This document shows, piece after piece, positions 13,201 to 22,564 of a stretch of DNA of 64,000 nt. The DNA comes from Piscicola geometra (lineage: Eukaryota > Annelida > Clitellata > Hirudinida > Piscicolidae), in NCBI GenBank assembly GCA_943735955.1, contig OX030959.1, positions 3,281,772-3,345,771 of the forward strand, written 5' to 3'. Below the pieces are notes generated by a model. That model did no database searches and was not told where the DNA came from. It worked only from the letters and a program-made list of their open reading frames with translations. A program made the position numbers and the translations under genes. Position 1 is the first letter of the stretch. Each line of letters opens with the position of its first letter.

Positions 13201-14665
13201 TTTCAGGTTTTACTTTCTATTCAGCTTTTTAATTCATATAAGTGACTTCACCAAGAGCTTTGAATCAAAAATGAGGAATCGAAAGGGAAAAAATTATTTT
13301 AATAATATAAAATCCAATGAATAAAGCATGATGGAGAGTTGTTGAAAGTTGTTTTTATTTTCAACAAATAAAATATTAAAATTTTTACAGAAACACAATT
13401 TATTTTTGTTTAATAATTAAAGAAAAATAAAACTTTTAAATTTTTACTTTAAAGATTTTATTCTCATGCTCATTGAGAAAGATACACATGGTTTTTTTAA
13501 TTTAACACTTCCTTTCTAATCTTTTTAACTTTACAAAATACAATCCATCAACAAATAAAAGTACACTTCTGCAGAGACCTTCTTCAAAGCCTAATAAAAG
13601 TAAAAAAGCGGTTGAAAAGTATTAATAGATAACATTATGGGTATCCTTCAAAAGATCTTCTTCTTATTTATATGATGCGTTCATTTCCCAAAAGACACTC
13701 TTTTTTGTATTTGAAAACAATAATATGTTGGTTTTAATATGATTATAATTCTTGAAACATGGCAGTTCAAAAATTCATTGCTCTTATATAGAAAATCGAT
13801 AGAAAAACTTATTTCCTGATTCACAATTAAACTTTTTCATACACTAACCGAGCATTTTAAGGACGGAGATTCGTTTTTTCGAAGTAGAACTAAGCGTAGA
13901 TTTTCTTTGGAAACTCGCCTGGAACTCATTCTGGTCATTGATGGATTTGCGCAAAGTTAATCCAATTCTGAGGTAGAGCACAGTGAGAACAGTCATTGGG
14001 AGAATGAAGGTGAAGAGAGTGGAGAGGTAGAAGGAATGTACGTTGTAGTGTTCCACTTCGATGCTGCAAGTGACAGAGCGTTCGATCTTTCTATTATGCT
14101 CATCTAACACGTAAACCAAGCGATACTGGATGAAGATTGGAATTGAGCCCAAACATGATCCGATCCAGACGAGGATTAATATGTAGAAGACCCTCTTGAA
14201 CCCTGAAAGAGCTCTCGAGAATATGGGATGACATATAGCGAGGTAGCGTTCGACGGTGAACGTGGTGATGGTGAGAATGCTGACGTAAGTCGAGGTTTCT
14301 GAGAGCATGATCCGTAAGACGCAGAATGTGTGTCCAAAAATCCACGGGTAGGAGTACCAGAAAGTGTACACTTCCTGAGGCAAACCCACCATGATTAAGA
14401 GCAGGTCAGAAATCGCCAGGTTGAAGAGACAAATGTTCGTGGTGCTGGTCATGAAACGATTGTGCACAATCACTACACAAGTCAGGAGGTTGCCGAAGAC
14501 CCCGGTGAAAAAGATGAGAACGTACAGGATAGTGAGAATGCTAATCGTGAGGTGATCGCGACGCTGAGGTCCTAACCTTTCCAACAGAAGTAGCTCTGTG
14601 CTGTCTCCCTCGTAGTATGATGTTTTGTTGTGAAACATTGGATTTTCAGGTTGAATAATTTGCAT
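7232..14665 (-). CDS. peptide GPCR, pyrokinin/CAPA/neuromedin-U receptor type
   Basis: Class A receptor for a small amidated-type peptide, expected in the plasma membrane and coupled to G proteins. Three exons are inferred: 14665-13849, 8357-8141 and 7364-7232, all in phase, giving 388 residues. Exon 1 carries a glycosylation site (N13-K-T), TM1 with GN at 58-59, TM2 with D87, the TM3 cysteine C115, and ERY at 139-141. It ends in the third cytoplasmic loop. Exon 2 carries the TM6 motif CWVPFH (282-287) and the TM7 motif NPIFY (322-326). Exon 3 encodes a basic, serine-rich tail with a likely palmitoylated Cys347. The YPWIFG, ETSTY and WVPFHSQR motifs fit the pyrokinin/NMU family. The exon 2 donor (GTTCAT) is weak. 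Without that splice, translation stops at 8128 and gives a 348-residue form. Start chosen as the first ATG before TM1. The exact ligand class is uncertain. Confidence 0.85.
9096..9131. repeat. imperfect CAT/CGT trinucleotide repeat
   Basis: About ten units of CAT interrupted by CGT lie inside the first intron of the receptor gene. Simple repeat only. Confidence 0.7.
12117..12141. repeat. (AT)n microsatellite
   Basis: A short pure AT dinucleotide run inside the receptor's first intron. Confidence 0.85.
12390..12720 (+). repeat. dispersed repeat, copy A
   Basis: Collinear with 42545-42845 in the same orientation. Shared blocks in order are TCGGACA...ATAATGTTCAGACAC, GGACCCTCAGTTC against GGGCCCTTAGTTC, TAATTATGGCGA, a block ending in ATTATGA.TAATTTAAT, and ATTTTCGT..ATTTG followed by an A run. 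There is no coding capacity. It is probably a non-autonomous mobile element or an end fragment of a larger one. It lies in the receptor's first intron. Confidence 0.7.
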
Positions 14666-15845
14666 CCAATTAATTGAAACAGTTTCGAATTTAGTAGAAT
14701 TTACTTAAACCTATTTTAGTTTAAACTCTATTTAAAAAAGCTTATTACATTTCTTTCATTTAAATTTTTTATTTATGAGTTTAAGTATACTTTGTAGTTA
14801 AAAGATTCAAGATTTGAAGGGCAGAAGTTGTCGTTAAGTTTGAGAATAAGTTAATTCCTAGAATAGGAATAAATTAATCCGAAAAAATATCTTAAACAGT
14901 TTTTTGTGTGTTTGCTATCTTCTACACTCTATAAATTGTAAAAAAAACACGAAGAAGCCTTATTCGAATACGCGGAAGTCTTTATATAAAAGCTGAATAC
15001 ACAACTACACGCCGAAACCTTCCTTTATACTTAATGTATATCTATTGTACAAATTATTCATATGAGCCGAAGAACCGGTTATAAAAAAAGTAATTATTTC
15101 TTTTATGTGAATGATGAGAAAAACATGAAAAATCAGTGGATTGGGAAAAAGATATTGGATCATTAATGCAGAGTTCGAAACATTAACCAAATGGAAATCT
15201 ACTGACCCAAAAACAAAAGTAATAAATTTTCGCACATTTTTTTTGCCCTGTCTGGTCACTCTGAAACAAGGCTCACAAACTTGCAATTAATAGCTTTCAG
15301 ACTGAGAGTCCGTGAGTGAAGTACCCTTTCGAAGAAGTTATACGAGGAAAAACTTCATTCGATTATTTTCCGCGAAAGCGATATTTGTTTCATATAAAAG
15401 TTATAATATTTTATTACTCTATTTTATTCGTAGTTTGCTATTTACGTCTACCAAATAGTGGCATAAATTACTAGTTCTACACCAGTTTTGAGAAAAAATG
15501 CTTTCAAGCATTAATATTCATAGCTGGATTGAGGAAATAAATAAACTGGTAAAAAAGACATAATAGGACATGTTGGTTAAAAACATTTTTGAAAAAAACA
15601 AAAAATAACAAAATTGATTTTATGCTATGGTATTTTTGAATATATTGATGTCAAATACTTATAAGTAATATGATTCATCAAAAACATTTTAAGTTTCAAA
15701 ATATTTAGCTCTATTCAACTATGTATTTACCAGAGCTGGACACCAAGCCGATAGTAAATTGAAACTTTAATGACTAAATCACAATTTTATTTAACGATTT
15801 AACTTACATTAAACTTTGGAATTAATTAACAGACTAGTTTACCGC
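14666..15845. other. upstream flank of the receptor gene
   Basis: AT-rich, with no supported gene. It should contain the minus-strand promoter or 5' untranslated exons of the receptor, but I cannot point to a definite element. A 93-codon minus-strand open frame at 15005-15286 has no recognisable domain. Confidence 0.4.
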
Positions 15846-15932
15846 CATTACAATACAATACAATACAACGACGAGTATTATTAACGTGGCGTAAACCCGG
15901 ACGGGCTTCAAGACCACTTGGTTATGGAAAAT
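15846..15932 (-). mobile_element. truncated SINE, 3' part
   Basis: Read on the minus strand it gives AAGTGGTCTTGAAGCCCGTC then CGGGTTTACGCCA, a TAATA.CTCGT block and a TTGTA repeat tail. This matches the 3' half of the SINE at 40418-40600, which reads AAGTGGCTTGGAAGCCCGTT then CGGGTTATAAGCCA. The tRNA-like head is missing. The tail repeat here (TTGTA) differs from the ATT tail of the other copy. Confidence 0.65.
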
Positions 15933-16007
15933 TTGATAATAATATTAATGATAGATGAATAAATGGAAAGTATAGGAAAAGTAAGTTATTGAAATTTAAC
16001 AATAAAA

Positions 16008-16071
16008 TCATATATATATATATATATATACATACATATGCACATATATAAACATGTATATATATATATAT
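16008..16071. repeat. (AT)n microsatellite, compound
   Basis: Two AT runs are separated by a CATACATATGCACATATA-like segment. Simple repeat with no gene. Confidence 0.8.
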
Positions 16072-16239
16072 TTTTTTTAAATAGACAAATTTTTTTTTTA
16101 AAGATTGAAAGTGAAATGATAATAACAATAAATTTAAGAAAATGTAAGAAAATATTTTACAATTATTATTGACCATTAGTATAAATATAAAAAAGAATGA
16201 TATTGGGAAGCAAGAAATTGATTAATGAAAAATGAGCAG

Positions 16240-19200
16240 TTAATTTGTAAGTTATTGTTATCGGTCGAACAAGTACGTTTTCAGGGAACGGCTGAATGTC
16301 GCGGTCGAGCTCGGGGATTTGAGTCTATTGGGAAGGCTATTCCAAAGAGTCGGCGCTGCAACAAAAAAGCTTCTTGCACCTGCATACTTGAGTTTGTAGC
16401 TCTGTGGAACTACATCTCTTGACCTAGCAGACCTGAGTCTTTCCCTCTGGGGAAGACTTGCTCTCATGACAATGCTACTCGACAAATAATCTGGGCACTC
16501 ATTAGACAGACACTTGTGCATTAACAAGATGTTTTTGTATTCAATTCTATTTTCAACACGAAGCCAGTGAAGCTCCTTGAGAACAGGGCTGATGTGATCA
16601 TACTTTCTAGCACCTGTTATGAGCCTAGCTGTGGTGTTGATTATAGACTGAATTTTCTGCAGCTGCGTCATTGGCAACCCAGTAAGAATGATATTGCCAT
16701 AGTCAATTCGACTGAGAACCAAAGCAGAAGCCAATGTTCTCAGTGAGTCCTTTGTCAATAACCATCTTATGGATCGTATTTGGCGTAAAGAAGCAAAGCA
16801 GGTTTGAGTCATCTTATTGATGTGTGTCGTCATGGTGAGGTCTTTGTCGAGATAAACACCTAGGTTTCTGACACTATCGGAAGGAATTATCTCGTTCTGA
16901 CAAATGCGAACTGGATCTTTGGGAGTGTGAGTAGAGTTTCGACGGGATGAGAGCCAGATAACTTCAGTTTTGCTGGAGTTAAGTTTCAGTTGATTGGCAC
17001 CCATCCAAGCAGCAATTTCATCAATGCATGATGACACCCTTGCTTGCAGGTCAGCCTGATGACCTTTAATGCAATGACCGTAAATCTGGGTGTCATCAGC
17101 GTACTGATGAAAAGCGAGCTCATGTCTAGCTGCTATTCTTTCCAAATCTCCAGTGTACAAAGAAAACAGTAAAGGACCAAGAACTGAACCTTGGGGGACT
17201 CCTACAGCGGAAACCGACATTGTCGATTTTGTCCCACTACAGCGGATGTCAAAACATCTGTCATTTAAGTAGTCCCTAAACCATTCTAACGCAGAGTCAG
17301 AGAAACCATAGGAGATGTGCAGTCTTCGGAGCAGTGTAGCATGATCTACCAGATCGAAAGCTGCCGATAGATCAAGCAAAACTAACAATGTAAGCTTACC
17401 GTCATCTGCTGCCCTAACGATGTCTGAAAATACTTTGGTTATGGCAGTTTCTGTCGAATGATGACGACGGTAGGCTGACTGCAAGGGAGGGAAAAGATGG
17501 AATTCTGCGAGGTAGTTGACTACTCTGTGGAGAACTAATCTTTCCATGAGTTTGGACAACACCCTCAAGTTTGAAATAGGCCTGTACGACGAAGTTTCAG
17601 TGAGTTTAAGACTTGGCTTCTTGAGCAGTGGCGTGATGTAGGCCGACTTGAAAGACTTCGGAACCCTGCCTGCCGAAAAAGACCTGTTGAATAAGCTCAC
17701 TAAAAAAGGAGCAATTATTCCAGATATCTCCTTCAACAGCCATGTAGGAACCGGGTCATTCGAGCACTGCTTATTCGGAAGCCCTTGAATAGCCCTAACT
17801 ACTTCTTCTTCGTCGACTATGCTGAACCCATTCAAACTGAGCCCGTGCTCGCAGAATGAAAATGTTGGGTCATCTTGGGCATTGATTGACCTTCTCGCCG
17901 ACGCAACTTTCTCTGTGAGATGTGCGTGATAGTCATCAGCACTGATGCCTGAGACTGACGACGTCTTACTTCTGCCCGCGATGCTATTGATGAGTTTCCA
18001 GGTGTCAGCTGGCTTCCCTTTGGACTGAGAGAGCTTCAAGTTCCAGAACTGCTCTCGCTTGCGTCTGCACAGACTCTTGTAAACTTTCAACTGCTTGACC
18101 CAGGCAGTACGTGCTTGCTCATTTTTTGACTTACTGTAGCTTCTCTCGAGACTTCTCTTAAGGCGTTTAGAGGCACGACACTCATGGTCAAACCAAGGGT
18201 CCGAAGGCCTCTGGTGCACTCTAACAGTCTTAAGAGGAATCAACTTATCGAGAATGCTAGTCAAAGTGGAGCTGTAGAAGTCAGCAGCTGAATCTACATC
18301 AAGGTCAGTGCTAGACGAGAGTGGAGACAATCGAACCTGTTGAGCAAACTCTGTTCTATCCAAGAGTTTCCAGCGTCTACTAGAAGTTTTTTTGTACACA
18401 GGAGGAGGCTTGGCCAGTTGACACTTCCAGACCAACAGTTTGTGGTCAGAGAAGCCTACCTCAATGCAGTCAACTTCAAGACTCTTTCTCGAGGCAACAA
18501 CATCAAGCCACCCTCCTTGACTATGGGTTGGTTGGTTGACTGATGACTGGAAACCATGAGAGCTCAGGATATTCTGAAACATCTGAGTATCGTTATCACT
18601 TGGATTTTCAAGGTGGAAGTTGAAATCTCCCAGGATTAATACTTCTTCACTGTATGTGGCCAAGGTGCTCATGATTTCATTGAAATCCTTGAAGAACACG
18701 CTAGAAGCATAACCTGTTCGATAAACAACTAAACCAATGACCGCCCTTGAACCAGAAGTGATTCTGACACAAAGATGCTCAAGAGTTGAGGACTGAACTT
18801 CTGTGTCCAATGGTGCAACCTGGAATCCAGAGTCAGCCACGACTGCAACTCCCCCGTGGTTTGTATGCAGCGTGTTTACTGTATTGGAGAGTCTAGGCCT
18901 TGATCTTTCGACCACTACCAAGCCCTCCTGCCGCAGTCGGCTGATACAGACTGACTCAGGATCATGCCAAGTTTCAACCAGAAACAGTCCGTCTATCTTG
19001 TAGTCTTTCATGGTCTCCAGAACATCATCCACCTTATTGTGGAGAGACCTAGTATTGAGTAGGCCTAGCAAGACTGAAGGCCCACTCTTCTGACATTTGT
19101 GCCGATCAACTTTCTCATGGACAACTGGCACATGGCTTCTAAGAGCGTGCCGGCTTTGGCGTTCCTTTACAAGTTTTCCGCCTCGTCTGCCACGATAGTG

Positions 19201-19295
19201 CCAATGCTGGCGGTGCCTTGCCAATCCTAGTCTGTTGATGGTCGCTCTAGCCTCTGCACTAAGCTCCCCATTATTGTTATTATTAAATTGTAAAA
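16240..19295 (-). mobile_element. non-LTR retrotransposon (CR1/L2-like LINE), nearly complete ORF2
   Basis: A single copy inserted on the minus strand. It spans the whole endonuclease/reverse transcriptase ORF. It begins near 19270-19295, where the sequence changes to an ATTATTATT-type flank, and ends a few bases past the stop with CAATAAC. No ORF1 is visible, so the element is 5' truncated. The flanks contain TTAATTTGTAAG (left) and TTAAATTGTAAA (right), a possible imperfect target-site duplication. It is GC-richer than its surroundings, as expected for a relatively recent insertion. Confidence 0.85.
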
Positions 19296-19332
19296 AGAAT
19301 TCTTTTGAATAAATTTGCATAGGATAGAACAA
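16258..19332 (-). CDS. LINE ORF2: AP endonuclease plus reverse transcriptase
   Basis: A 1024-codon uninterrupted frame. The apurinic-like endonuclease covers roughly residues 88-300: N93 in LLNTRS, the LVETW glutamate, ILGDFNFH, and the GFSDHKLL box. The reverse transcriptase covers roughly 540-800: SYRPISNL and QSAYRRHHSTETA, motif A LDLSAAFD near 650, VPQGSVLGP, and the catalytic YADD near 741. The C-terminal region ends in LKTYLFDR. All catalytic motifs I could check are intact, so the copy may have been active recently. The family is the CR1/L2/Crack-like branch of Jockey-type LINEs. The first ~21 residues, including an N run, come from AT-repeat flank and are not part of the native protein. 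Confidence 0.93.
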   Translation of the reverse strand: MFYPMQIYSKEFFLQFNNNNNGELSAEARATINRLGLARHRQHWHYRGRRGGKLVKERQSRHALRSHVPVVHEKVDRHKCQKSGPSVLLGLLNTRSLHNKVDDVLETMKDYKIDGLFLVETWHDPESVCISRLRQEGLVVVERSRPRLSNTVNTLHTNHGGVAVVADSGFQVAPLDTEVQSSTLEHLCVRITSGSRAVIGLVVYRTGYASSVFFKDFNEIMSTLATYSEEVLILGDFNFHLENPSDNDTQMFQNILSSHGFQSSVNQPTHSQGGWLDVVASRKSLEVDCIEVGFSDHKLLVWKCQLAKPPPVYKKTSSRRWKLLDRTEFAQQVRLSPLSSSTDLDVDSAADFYSSTLTSILDKLIPLKTVRVHQRPSDPWFDHECRASKRLKRSLERSYSKSKNEQARTAWVKQLKVYKSLCRRKREQFWNLKLSQSKGKPADTWKLINSIAGRSKTSSVSGISADDYHAHLTEKVASARRSINAQDDPTFSFCEHGLSLNGFSIVDEEEVVRAIQGLPNKQCSNDPVPTWLLKEISGIIAPFLVSLFNRSFSAGRVPKSFKSAYITPLLKKPSLKLTETSSYRPISNLRVLSKLMERLVLHRVVNYLAEFHLFPPLQSAYRRHHSTETAITKVFSDIVRAADDGKLTLLVLLDLSAAFDLVDHATLLRRLHISYGFSDSALEWFRDYLNDRCFDIRCSGTKSTMSVSAVGVPQGSVLGPLLFSLYTGDLERIAARHELAFHQYADDTQIYGHCIKGHQADLQARVSSCIDEIAAWMGANQLKLNSSKTEVIWLSSRRNSTHTPKDPVRICQNEIIPSDSVRNLGVYLDKDLTMTTHINKMTQTCFASLRQIRSIRWLLTKDSLRTLASALVLSRIDYGNIILTGLPMTQLQKIQSIINTTARLITGARKYDHISPVLKELHWLRVENRIEYKNILLMHKCLSNECPDYLSSSIVMRASLPQRERLRSARSRDVVPQSYKLKYAGARSFFVAAPTLWNSLPNRLKSPSSTATFSRSLKTYLFDR

Positions 19333-20185
19333 TAATAATGATAAAAATAAAATAGTTTAGAGACTAAAATATCAGTGTTATGTCAGGCGAAACCAATACA
19401 ATATATTTCCGTTAATCAATCTATCAACCTCTAGACAGACATTTACAAAAAGTTAAAACTGTCATGAAAGATGAGGAATGCCAGTTGGTTGCGGCATTCA
19501 ACATCATGTTTGCCTATAAATGGTTAGATAAATAAAATTGTGGTATTTTTTTGGTTAGAAATAGTTGAAAAAATGTATTTTATCATATTAGTTTTGTGGT
19601 TTATGTAAGCCTTTTTAAACTCTAGATTTGTCTTTGTACCAATAATAAAAATTAACTTTGAAACTTTTACCGGAAACCTCAATTAAATAATGAAAAATTA
19701 CAGATTAACGGTTTAAAGATTAGATTTTTTCAGTGTCCACCTGTGGTGTCTACGTATATTAAAGTAGACGATAACTAGTTATAACTTTTTTACTTCAAAA
19801 AAATAGAACACAATTATTATAACATTTCAAGTTTATAGAATTTTTAATGGCATTTCAATGCAGTTTTAGCTGATTAGCATGACAAGTTATTTTTAAGACT
19901 ACCGTTTAGCTATAAAATAAATATATAAGAAAAGAAAAAAAGGGATAAAGTATATTTATTTTTAGTCATAAGAAATCTTTGAAAAAAGTTATTTAAATTT
20001 AAAAGCTTTTCTTTGTCTAAAAAATATTTATTACATTTATTATTTTTTTATTTTAACAAAAGCAAGAAAAATCTTTTGAATTTTAAAATTTATTAATTCT
20101 TGAAGGGTGTGAAAAAAGATATAAAATACTGAACAAAATTGTAATATGCCAGTAAACTTTAACATTTAAAAAATAAAAATTAAGA
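19333..20185. other. AT-rich spacer between LINE and coiled-coil gene
   Basis: No gene or named repeat is supported. Confidence 0.6.
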
Positions 20186-20235
20186 CCTAACCCTAACCAT
20201 AACCCTAACACTAACCATAACCCTAACCCTAACTC
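20186..20235. repeat. interstitial telomere-type repeat (CCCTAA)n, degenerate
   Basis: About eight units of CCCTAA are mixed with variants ACCATAA and CACTAA, reading TTAGGG-type on the minus strand. It lies about 180 bp past the stop codon of the coiled-coil gene. TTAGGG is the common animal telomere unit, unlike the TTAGG of most arthropods. It may be a repair scar or a remnant of chromosome fusion. Confidence 0.8.
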
Positions 20236-20412
20236 TATTTTTTTTAACGTCACAATCTAGTTTTTCAAGTTTATACGCAAATATTTAAAAATCTAGTTGT
20301 AAAATAAAAGAACAAATGAAAATTTAAATAAACGTCAATTTTTTTAAAAATCGGGTTTAATCAGCCTCTTTTCATCAATTTTGCTTTCAGATAGCTCGAA
20401 AGCACGTAAAAT

Positions 20413-22564
20413 TCAGCTCGGATACGAATTCCAGTCAATTAAGGATTCCATCGCATCTGTAGTGGCCTCTTTTACCCTTCCACCTGAGTAGCACTCAAAC
20501 TCGCCGTATTCATCTTTCTCTCTAATAGGAAAATCTTTTTCGTGAAGGGCGTCATCATCGAAAGAAATCAAGTCTTCATTGAGGGGTGTGTTGATGAACT
20601 TACCAAGGGGCATTTCACACTGACAGCGATTGCATACAACGTAGAGCAATTTGTTTTCACTGCCGTTTTCTAAAGGTTTCAATCCGCGAGAAATCTTGTC
20701 ATCGGTAATTTTGTCATGCTTTCCACGCCATTCACTCGCCACTAAACTTGTCATGCTTGAGAAACTGTCGTCAAAGAAGTTATTGTGGCTGCTGTTATTG
20801 CTGCAGTTGTTGTTACTACTGATTTTATGGATGCTATTGCTGCTGTTACTCTCATTGTTGCACTCTTTGGTTGTATTGATGCTGTTGCTCATCTTAGTGT
20901 TTGCCAATCCTTTGTTGTTTTTTTGTAAGGCTTCAGAAGAACTTTCATTGCATGGAAAAAGACAGCTGTCATCGATCCTAATGTTGTTGTTGCAGCTATT
21001 TTTCACTACAATGGCAGCGTCGATAGCAGTCATGTTGTCGCTTGATGGAAATTCTATTCGTTTAAAGGTGGTCGCATTCTTCCCACGTTTTTGCCTTGTT
21101 AAATCGCGGCTGCAGTTGATTAAAGAGCTTATTAGTTTATCATTTTTTTCGTATTTTATCTTGTCGTCAATGTTTTTAGGAATACCTCTATTATTTTGAA
21201 TGATCATTTTTTCAATATCTTTTTTCAAAACAGAAATATGATTTTTTTTTTCTTTCAAGTTTTTCTTTACCACGTCGATCAAGGCAATCCTTTCATCATT
21301 ATGGACTGTTTTTAAATTATCGTTATTATAATTTGTATTACAGTTGTTGTTATTGTTGAGCTCATTGCTATTATTGGAGATATTCTCATTAGGTAAATTA
21401 ACCTTTATAGCATCGGCGTTATTAAATCTGCTATGGCATTCTTCAAGATAAAAGCGAGGCTTCTGATTATTTTCGTAATTAGGGGTTTTAACAACTACCA
21501 ACTCTTCTTTATCTTCACTTCGTGTTTCAAACAAATCTTCGAAAGCATCGCCACCTTTTACAACCTCTGAAACTTCTTTTTCTTCGTCATCAGACATACT
21601 CTCAACACTATTTTTAGTTTGTTCTTCTTCACGTTCTTTTTCCTCCTCTTCTAACCTTTCAATTTTAATTGCTCTTTCACACGCAGGTTTATCCAAGTAG
21701 GTTTCCATTTGCGCCATGTGTTTTTCGAGTAAAGCGTTTTTGACTTCTAATGCTTCCAACTCCTTCAGAAGGTTGTACTTATCCTTCTTCAACTGCACAA
21801 TCTCCTCCTTGTATGATAACTCCTTTTTGTATCCAAAGTCTATGAATGACGCTTCTGTTAGTGTAAAATTGTCACTTCAGGTTTATGTGATAGTTTGAAT
21901 GAAATGTTTTGATATTGGGGTTTTTGGTGAAAAGATTGGACATAACCAAACAAAAGCAAAAGAATCGTGTCAATTTATCACGAAAAATTCAAATATTTTA
22001 TAGTATTAATTTTTAAGTAACTTTAAAACGTTTGTATTATTTATCAAGTTTTATGAAAATGTGAAAACATTAACTTAACATTTAGAATTAAGCCATAGCG
22101 ATTAAAAAGTTAAACTTCAAAATGAAAAAGTTTATTGCTAATAAAATCAGAGCTTAAGTCCTTACTGATTTTTTCTTTTTTGATTTCGTTAATTTTTTTC
22201 TCAAGTTTTTTGTTTTCCATATCGACCAGCCTTCCAACCCTTGTAGACAATTTAATTTTTTTGCTTAGTATTGCGTTCTGTATGGTTTTTTGGTGGATTA
22301 TTACATTTTTAAATGAAATTAATACACTTTTTATTAGTAATTATTATTATTGTTAATATAATTTTCAAAAAAAAATATTTTGAAACTTTCAAAGCCGTTT
22401 CTAACCCCGTTTATAACCTGCTTAGAGTTCTGCTGGCGAATCGCTTGCTCCCTCACTTGCTTGTACTTGTTCTCCAACACTAACCTCAGCGATCTTTCCT
22501 CTTCAACACTTCTTTGCATTTCTTCAATGCTCTTCTCCAAACTAGAAGTTTTAGCTTGCATTTT
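20413..22564 (-). CDS. unrecognised coiled-coil protein, last three exons
   Basis: Family not recognised. Three exons join in frame: 22564-22418 (147 nt), 22277-22166 (112 nt) and 21854-20413 (stop at 20413). They give about 566 residues, with the N terminus missing upstream. The first two exons and the start of the third have heptad-like, charged, leucine-rich sequence (LEKSIEEMQRSVEEE; FGYKKELSYKEEI; LLKELEALEVKNALLEKHM), so a long coiled coil is likely. An acidic E/D-rich segment and long Asn/Ser-rich low-complexity stretches follow. The C terminus has a CNRCQC pair, an acidic DLISFDDD segment and ends LIDWNSYPS. It is probably a cytoplasmic scaffold or adaptor, but that is inference only. 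Splice sites used: ATTCAG/CAG-GTTATA, ATACAG/A-GTAAGG, AACAG. The first donor is weak. Confidence 0.7.

Noticed and set aside
15005..15286. 93-codon minus-strand open frame upstream of the receptor
   Set aside because: No domain, no splice support, no similarity I recognise.
20651..21199. 182-codon Leu-rich plus-strand frame
   Set aside because: Antisense shadow of the Asn/Ser-rich coiled-coil exon.
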